A DNA stretch of 64,000 nt from Methanomassiliicoccales archaeon. Lineage in GTDB: Archaea; Thermoplasmatota; Thermoplasmata; Methanomassiliicoccales; UBA472. This document shows, in pieces, positions 59,173 to 64,000 of this stretch. Both the position numbers and the translations under genes were made by a program. The notes below the pieces were generated by a model. That model made no database searches and was not told where the DNA came from. It saw nothing but the letters and a program-made list of their open reading frames with translations. The DNA lies in assembly GCA_026394395.1 (NCBI GenBank), contig JAPKYK010000002.1, forward strand, positions 1 through 64,000, read 5' to 3'. Each line of letters opens with the position of its first letter. The stretch's first letter is position 1.

Positions 59173-60123
59173 GTGTCCCCTTTGTCCGTCCCATCTGCCA
59201 GATCCGATCCTAAGTCACCGTTCACCCATACCTACTCCATAGTCGCCCGGGACGAAAGCACGGGAGAGATGGGAGCCGGCGTCCAGTCCCACTGGTTCTC
59301 TGTCGGTACGGTCGTACCATGGGCCTTGGCCGGGGTGGGAGCGGTGGTGACGCAATCCTTCACCAATCTGGCCTTCGGCCCGCGGGGGCTGGAACTGTTG
59401 GCCGAGGGATCGTCCCCGCAGGAAGCGGTGGAGCGCTTGACCGAAGCGGACGGAGGACGGGACTATCGGCAGCTGGCAGTGCTCGATTCCCGCGGGCAGG
59501 CCTTCGCCTACACGGGAAGGAAGTGCGTGGCCGAAGCCGGGCACAGGTGCGGCAAGAACTTCTCCGTCCAGGCCAACATGATGCTGAACGATACCGTCTG
59601 GGGGGCTATGGCCGAAGCCTTTGAAAGGTCCGAGGGACCGCTAGCGGAAAGAATCCTGACCGCCTTGGAAGCCGCAGAATCGGCCGGCGGGGACGCCCGC
59701 GGCCGCCAGAGCGCCGCTATCGTAATGGTCAAAGGCCAAAGCACCGGAGAGATATGGAAGGACCGGGCGGTCGACCTGCGCGTGGACGATCACCATGAAC
59801 CCTTGAAGGAGATGCGCCGGCTCCTGCAGGTGCACCGGGCCTATGAGAGCATGGACGCCGGGGACGCGGCCATGGAGAAAGAGAACATGACCGGGGCGCT
59901 GAGAAGCTATTCCGAGGCCGAGGCGCTCTTCCCGCAGAACGAGGAGATGGTCTTCTGGCACGCGGTGGCCCTGGCCAACAACGGTCGTTTGGAAGAATCC
60001 CTGCCGTTGTTCCATCAGGTGTTCAAAAGGAACGCCAACTGGAAGGTCCTGTTGCCACGTCTGCTGCCGAACGGGATGCTCAGGCTGAGCGAGGAGCAGG
60101 TCCGACGGATAATCGGTTCGTGA
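59173..60123 (+). CDS. DUF1028 family (Ntn-hydrolase-like) protein
   Basis: 316 residues. The first 215 residues match DUF1028: HTYSIVARDESTGEMGAGVQSHWFSVG, then VVTQSFTNLAFGPRGLELLAEG, GRKCVAEAGH and QANMMLNDTVWGAM. The family has an Ntn-hydrolase-like fold with no firm reaction. The C-terminal 100 residues are helical, with TPR-like pairs (ALRSYSEAEALFPQNEEMVFWHAVALANNG). GTG start set by the promoter position. Confidence 0.82.
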   Translation: MSPLSVPSARSDPKSPFTHTYSIVARDESTGEMGAGVQSHWFSVGTVVPWALAGVGAVVTQSFTNLAFGPRGLELLAEGSSPQEAVERLTEADGGRDYRQLAVLDSRGQAFAYTGRKCVAEAGHRCGKNFSVQANMMLNDTVWGAMAEAFERSEGPLAERILTALEAAESAGGDARGRQSAAIVMVKGQSTGEIWKDRAVDLRVDDHHEPLKEMRRLLQVHRAYESMDAGDAAMEKENMTGALRSYSEAEALFPQNEEMVFWHAVALANNGRLEESLPLFHQVFKRNANWKVLLPRLLPNGMLRLSEEQVRRIIGS

Positions 60124-60133
60124 CGGAAGGTGT

Positions 60134-60325
60134 TCACTCCTTCTCCAGGACCACGTTGTTGCTCAGGAGGTTAATCTCCTTGACCCGGACGTTGTGGAAC
60201 TCCAGTCGCTCCCCCACGTCGTCCAGGATGACCAGCATATCGCCCTCCTTCACCAGCCTGACGGCGTTCTGCATGAGCTCCAGCACCCCGTCTCCGGTGG
60301 ACATGTATACCGTGGAACGGCACAT
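60134..60325 (-). CDS. cooT: CooT-family nickel-binding protein
   Basis: 63 residues. CooT is a small dimeric beta-barrel protein that binds nickel through the Cys directly after the initiator Met and aids CO dehydrogenase maturation. Here the N-terminus is MCRSTVYM, followed by VKEGDMLVILDDVGE and VKEINLLSNNVVLEKE, matching the family length and pattern. It lies alone, 17 kb from the ACS genes. Confidence 0.75.
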   Translation of the reverse strand: MCRSTVYMSTGDGVLELMQNAVRLVKEGDMLVILDDVGERLEFHNVRVKEINLLSNNVVLEKE

Positions 60326-60373
60326 GCGTCTGATATATCCGTGCCAGGTAAAAAACGATTCTATGGAAGATCC

Positions 60374-60820
60374 TCAGGCGAACTTCCACTGGGCGTACTT
60401 GCCCCGTTTCTTGGTGAGTGGGACGATGACCCCCTGCATGGTGAAGGCGTAGCGCACCGGCACCCGCTTGCGCGGCCCGGTCCAGTAAGGGCACTTGGTG
60501 CACTTGAACCCCAGTTCCACCTGCTTGTCCTCGAGCGTCTGGTTATGCAGCTCTTCCGTGGGCGAGCAGCACACCGGGCAGCGCCCTTTGTGGCTCGGCT
60601 CCCTGGTCTCCCGGTACAGGATGGTGACCTTGGCCAAGTTCCGGTGCAAGGCCATCCGTCTCATCCGGACCTCCCCCACTTTATACTCGGGGTTCTTCTT
60701 CTTAAGGTCCTCCAGAACCAGCTCGGTGAAGCGACGTTGGGAGGGGATGTTCTGCTGCTCCCGGATTATCCTCCTTATGGAATCCTCAAGGACCTTGGCG
60801 GAGGGTATGCGGTAGGCCAT
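60374..60820 (-). CDS. archaeal zinc-ribbon protein, unknown
   Basis: 148 residues. The N-terminal half is helical and basic (EDSIRRIIREQQNIPSQRRF...), and the C-terminal half carries CPVCC near residue 81 and CTKCPYW near 108, a probable zinc ribbon. The ending region is basic. Layout suggests a nucleic-acid-binding protein; no family recognised. Reads in the same direction as cooT, 48 bases upstream of it. Confidence 0.65.
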   Translation of the reverse strand: MAYRIPSAKVLEDSIRRIIREQQNIPSQRRFTELVLEDLKKKNPEYKVGEVRMRRMALHRNLAKVTILYRETREPSHKGRCPVCCSPTEELHNQTLEDKQVELGFKCTKCPYWTGPRKRVPVRYAFTMQGVIVPLTKKRGKYAQWKFA

Positions 60821-60989
60821 CCGGAATGAATCGATACGTGAATACTCAAAACTTTGCTAAGCCTCATTTTCCGTAACGGTCCGAATGCCAATGATACGAC
60901 CCTCTGACCGGCGTCCATCAACGACCGGCCATGTTCCAAGGCAGAAAACTGTATTATCGACCGTCCCGATTGCCGGTACAAGGTAGCGC

Positions 60990-62348
60990 ATGAAACAGAG
61001 CAAGGTCGTCATCATGGGCGCGGCTGGGCGCGATTTCCATAATTTCAACACCTACTTCCGGGACAACGAGAGGTACAAGGTCGTGGCCTTCACCGCCGCC
61101 CAGACCCCCAATATAGAAGGCCGCTGCTACCCCGCGGCCCTGGCTGGCTCCCTCTATCCACAGGGCATCCCCATACTGGCCGAGGAGGACCTTCCGTCCA
61201 TCATCCGCAAGGAGAAGGTGGACCAGGTCATATTCGCCTACAGCGACATTTCGCACGCAGAGCTCATGCACAAGGCCTCCTGGGTGCTGTCCATGGGCGC
61301 CGACTTCCGCATGATGGGCAACAGCAAGATAACCCTGCGGGCGAACAAGCCAGTGATATCCATCTGCGCCGTGCGCACCGGGGCGGGAAAGACCCAGACC
61401 ACCCGACGGCTCTGCGCCATATTGAAAGGGAGGGGACTGAAGGTGGTCGTGGTACGGCATCCCATGCCCTACGGCGATCTCACGAAGCACACCCTGCAAC
61501 GCTACGGGGACAAATCGGACCTGGACCGGTTCGACTGCACCATCGAGGAGCGGGAGGAGTACGAACCGCTCATCGAGAACGGGGTGGTGGTCTATTCCGG
61601 CATCGACATGGAACTGCTGCTGAAGGACGCGGAGAAGGAGGCGGACATCATCGTCTGGGACGGCGGGAACAACGACCTGCCGTTCCTGGAAAGCAACCTT
61701 CACATCGTCCTCACCGACCCGCACCGCCCCGGGCACGAGATATCCTATCACCCGGGCGAAGTGAACCTGCGGCTGGCGAACGTGATAATAATCAACAAGG
61801 TGCAGACAGCCGACCGCCGCAACATACTCAAGGTCAAGGAGAACATCGCCAAGTACAACCCCAAGGCCATAGTGATCGAGGCGGCCTCACCGATAAAGGT
61901 CGACGACCCCTCCATGGTCAAGGGGAAGAGGGCGCTGGTGGTCGAGGACGGACCGACGCTCACCCACGGGGAGATGGCCTTCGGGGCGGGGACCATCGCC
62001 GCCGAAGACAGCGGGGCCCTGGACATCATTGACCCGAGACCTTATGCGGTGGGGTCCATCAAGGCGCTGTACGACCGTTACAGGCACCTGGGGCCGATAC
62101 TCCCGGCCATGGGCTACACCGACGAGCAGATCAAGGATATGGAGGAGACCATCAACCGCGCCGATTGCGACGTGGTCGTCGCCGGCACGCAGGTGGACCT
62201 CCGCCGGATCATGAACGTCAACAAACCTATCGTCCGCGTGCGGTACGAGCTGGCGGAGATCGGTCATCCCAACCTGGAGGACGTCATCGACCAGGAACTT
62301 GGGCCGATACTCTTCGCCTGCCACGACGGCTCCTGCAAGGTCAAATGA
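60990..62348 (+). CDS. cpgS: cyclic 2,3-diphosphoglycerate synthetase
   Basis: 452 residues. Makes the archaeal thermoprotectant and phosphate store cyclic 2,3-diphosphoglycerate from 2,3-diphosphoglycerate and ATP. The N-terminal Rossmann region (KVVIMGAAGRDFHNFNTYFR) and a P-loop RTGAGKTQTTR near residue 129 match the family. Relatives annotated only as GTPases also occur in bacteria, so product identity is not certain. ATG 60990 has AAGGTAG upstream and a TGTATTATC box about 37 bases before it. Confidence 0.78.
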   Translation: MKQSKVVIMGAAGRDFHNFNTYFRDNERYKVVAFTAAQTPNIEGRCYPAALAGSLYPQGIPILAEEDLPSIIRKEKVDQVIFAYSDISHAELMHKASWVLSMGADFRMMGNSKITLRANKPVISICAVRTGAGKTQTTRRLCAILKGRGLKVVVVRHPMPYGDLTKHTLQRYGDKSDLDRFDCTIEEREEYEPLIENGVVVYSGIDMELLLKDAEKEADIIVWDGGNNDLPFLESNLHIVLTDPHRPGHEISYHPGEVNLRLANVIIINKVQTADRRNILKVKENIAKYNPKAIVIEAASPIKVDDPSMVKGKRALVVEDGPTLTHGEMAFGAGTIAAEDSGALDIIDPRPYAVGSIKALYDRYRHLGPILPAMGYTDEQIKDMEETINRADCDVVVAGTQVDLRRIMNVNKPIVRVRYELAEIGHPNLEDVIDQELGPILFACHDGSCKVK

Positions 62349-62355
62349 CCTGCGG

Positions 62356-62943
62356 TCACTTACGGTCCCGAAGCCAATTCAGGCCGTCCTGGGCCTGCTT
62401 CTCCGTCTCGTAGATACCCATCTGCCTGCCCATCTCCACTGCGAACTCTGGATAAGCCTGTCCCTTTCCGGTGATGATGTTGCCGTCGACCGTCACATAC
62501 TCGTTGGTGAAGACGGTCTTGAAGAACATCTCTCCCGGGTCGTCGATGCTGTGCGTGCACCTGCGTCCATCTAGAACGCCGGCGTAGGCCAGCCACCTCG
62601 GTCCGCCACAGATGGCCGCCAGCTTGCCGCCTCTCTTGTTCACTGCTCTGATCAGCGATACAAGTACGTCGACCTTTTCCTTCATGGCCGGGTCGTTGAT
62701 GATATCCAATGGATGCCCTCCGGGTATGACCAACAAGTCGACGTCGTCCGGGTCGACCTCCGTGGCGTCCATGTCGACAACGGTCCAAAGGTTCTCAAGA
62801 GAGCGGCAAGGTTCCTTGCCGAGGCCGACCGTGGCGGTCCTTTTGTTCATGAGGTTGTTGGCTACAAATACTAGCTCGAAGCCAGCGTACCCGTCGTAGA
62901 GCAGATAGAAGATCCTGGGTCGGTCTTTCTTTGTCTCTGTCAT
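62356..62943 (-). CDS. DJ-1/PfpI family protein
   Basis: 195 residues. The nucleophile elbow is AAICGGPRWLA (Cys near residue 111), with VIPGGHP upstream and ITGKGQAYPEFAVEMG near the end. The family includes glyoxalase/deglycase-like and chaperone proteins. GGAGGTGAGGTGA directly precedes the ATG at 62943, inside the end of the small zinc gene, so the two are coupled. Confidence 0.87.
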   Translation of the reverse strand: MTETKKDRPRIFYLLYDGYAGFELVFVANNLMNKRTATVGLGKEPCRSLENLWTVVDMDATEVDPDDVDLLVIPGGHPLDIINDPAMKEKVDVLVSLIRAVNKRGGKLAAICGGPRWLAYAGVLDGRRCTHSIDDPGEMFFKTVFTNEYVTVDGNIITGKGQAYPEFAVEMGRQMGIYETEKQAQDGLNWLRDRK

Positions 62944-62948
62944 TCACC

Positions 62949-63131
62949 TCACCTCCAGAACTTACGTTGCGAGTTGCGTTTGGAATCCCCGAACAATCTC
63001 GACCATCGACTTGGGATATCCTTCCGTTCGATGTCCGTACCGCCGCAGAGCGGGCAACGCTCCAACCTGAGCTCGGTGCTCACCTCGAAATCGTGGCCGC
63101 TCGCGCAATGCCAGGCGATCTTTCGTTCCAT
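62949..63131 (-). CDS. small zinc-ribbon protein
   Basis: 60 residues from ATG 63131. One Cys-His pair (WHCASGHDF) and one CPLCGG form a probable zinc knuckle; the tail is basic (Arg/Lys-rich). An ATG at 63194 in frame would add 21 residues without a ribosome site. It ends 5 bases before the DJ-1 start. Family unknown; rubrerythrin-like or rubredoxin-like identity is not supported. Confidence 0.6.
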   Translation of the reverse strand: MERKIAWHCASGHDFEVSTELRLERCPLCGGTDIERKDIPSRWSRLFGDSKRNSQRKFWR

Positions 63132-63206
63132 TTGCCCGCACCCTTCCGACACCTCATTGGCGGCAGGCGATTTATTCATATCCCCACACGTCACATATTA
63201 TCGTTC

Positions 63207-63920
63207 ATGACCGTTTCCAGGAAGGTGGCCAAGACCATCGCCGGTCCACCTACCAGCAACGGTGCCGGTGTGAAGCTCATCAGGATGTTCAGCCGGGACG
63301 AAGCGAAGATGATGGACCCCTTCCTCATGCTGGACCTCTTCGGCTCCGACCGCCCCAAGGATTACATGGCCGGTTTCCCTATGCACCCTCACCGGGGCAT
63401 CGAGACGGTCACCTATATGCTGGAAGGACGCGTGGACCACCGAGACAGCCTGGGGAACGAGGGGACAATCGGCCCCGGGGACGTGCAATGGATGACCGCC
63501 GGGAGCGGGATATTGCACGAGGAGATGCCCCAGCTGGGGGAGGGACGGTTAAAAGGGTTTCAGCTGTGGGTGAACCTTCCCCACACCAGCAAAATGATTC
63601 CCCCGAAATACCGGGAAATCAAGCGCAACGATATACCTATATCCGGCGTCAAGAACATCTTCGTGGTGGTGTACGACGGGGCGGTCAAGCTAGGCGAGGA
63701 GAGGAAGGACGTGGCGTCCGGCAACCTAGCGCTGTTCGGTCCCGGTGACAAGGTCAGGATGGAAGTGGGCAAGAAGGCGGCGAAGTTCCTGGTGGTGTCC
63801 GGGGTTCCCTTGCGGGAACCGATCGCCTGGAGCGGGTCAATCGTCATGAATACCACCGAGGAGCTGAACCAGGCCTTAGCCGAACTGGAGGACGGTTCGT
63901 TCATCAGGAAGAACAGGTGA
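63207..63920 (+). CDS. pirin family cupin protein
   Basis: 237 residues. N-terminal cupin with the metal-binding HPHRGIETVTYMLEG block (near residue 57), then HRDSLGN and ILHEEMP; a second cupin domain follows with the FGPGDKV and PLREPI segments. Bacterial pirins can oxidise quercetin or act as regulators; the role here is open. The start follows an AT-rich box (TTTATTCATATC near 63171-63181) at leaderless distance. Confidence 0.88.
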   Translation: MTVSRKVAKTIAGPPTSNGAGVKLIRMFSRDEAKMMDPFLMLDLFGSDRPKDYMAGFPMHPHRGIETVTYMLEGRVDHRDSLGNEGTIGPGDVQWMTAGSGILHEEMPQLGEGRLKGFQLWVNLPHTSKMIPPKYREIKRNDIPISGVKNIFVVVYDGAVKLGEERKDVASGNLALFGPGDKVRMEVGKKAAKFLVVSGVPLREPIAWSGSIVMNTTEELNQALAELEDGSFIRKNR

Positions 63921-63969
63921 CCCGCTGAGAGCGCACGTTCTATTTTCCCAATCGCCCCTCTCATTGGCA

Positions 63970-63978
63970 AATTTATTA
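63970..63978 (+). promoter_or_regulatory. possible TATA box for a gene beyond the window
   Basis: AATTTATTA 22-30 bases before the window end; resembles the other boxes here, but its gene cannot be seen. Confidence 0.3.
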
Positions 63979-64000
63979 TGGTCATTCCGCCATCGCCGAA

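Noticed and set aside
1-64000. tRNA, rRNA, CRISPR arrays, insertion sequences, prophage or integrase genes
   Set aside because: I looked in every gap for cloverleaf ends, repeated units and transposase motifs and saw none; gaps are short and mostly promoters.

Overview
The window is archaeal. Single genes and operon heads carry TATA-like boxes centred about 25-29 bases before the start codon (leaderless starts). The gene set includes archaeal Nob1, KptA, geranylgeranyl reductase, a cis-prenyltransferase, cyclic 2,3-diphosphoglycerate synthetase and a split fpoJ. An Fpo/Nuo-like complex without FpoF, FpoO or NuoEFG, a methanogenesis-marker-11-like protein and an MtbA-type corrinoid methyltransferase point to Thermoplasmatota, near Methanomassiliicoccales. 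No mcr, mtr or methanopterin C1 genes are present. Instead a bacterial-style tetrahydrofolate Wood-Ljungdahl branch is spread over about 28 kb, so a non-methanogenic, possibly acetogenic or acetate-using relative is the best guess (inference).

Layout. 0-2.7 kb: zinc protein end, ThiI-type PP-loop, Nob1, ProC. 2.9-12.9 kb: one fpoABCDHIJJKLMN operon, with an FpoB lacking the tandem-Cys segment of cluster N2 and an FpoI with four instead of two [4Fe-4S] motifs. 12.9-19.5 kb: isoprenoid lipid genes (prenyl synthase, geranylgeranyl reductase, cis-prenyltransferase) around a B12-binding radical SAM protein, then a TiaS/marker-11-like protein and a DUF2797 protein. 19.7-24.8 kb: KptA, divergent folD and fhs, DUF3786 protein, deacetylase. 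24.9-29.4 kb: operon of two HdrA-like proteins, MvhD-like, MetV and MetF. 29.5-32 kb: sulfur relay and Fe-S assembly (TusA, DsrE-like, cysteine desulfurase, IscU fused to a DUF59-like domain). 32-36.2 kb: cation exchanger, corrinoid methyltransferase, small membrane protein, AcsE-like methyltransferase. 36.4-48.3 kb: PurH, RACo-like corrinoid activator, radical SAM protein, MetE-core protein, CooC, CdhE, CdhD and a bacterial-type AcsB with about 260 extra N-terminal residues. 48.5-54.8 kb: PRC-barrel protein, M16 peptidase, and a set matching the three subunits of transcarboxylase (1.3S, 5S, 12S) with a biotin ligase. 55-64 kb: ACT protein, PadR/ABC exporter, DUF1028, CooT, cDPG synthetase, DJ-1, pirin.

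How it works together. Fhs, FolD and MetVF would take formate to methyl-H4F; AcsE would move the methyl group to the corrinoid protein CdhDE, kept active by the RACo-like protein; AcsB would make acetyl-CoA. CooC and CooT fit nickel supply. The CO dehydrogenase catalytic subunit is not in the window. PurH also uses 10-formyl-H4F. The HdrA/MvhD proteins probably pass electrons to or from MetVF, and the Fpo-like complex with its enlarged FpoI may take electrons directly from ferredoxin. No gap longer than about 270 bases lacks a gene. I saw no tRNA, rRNA, CRISPR array, insertion sequence or prophage.
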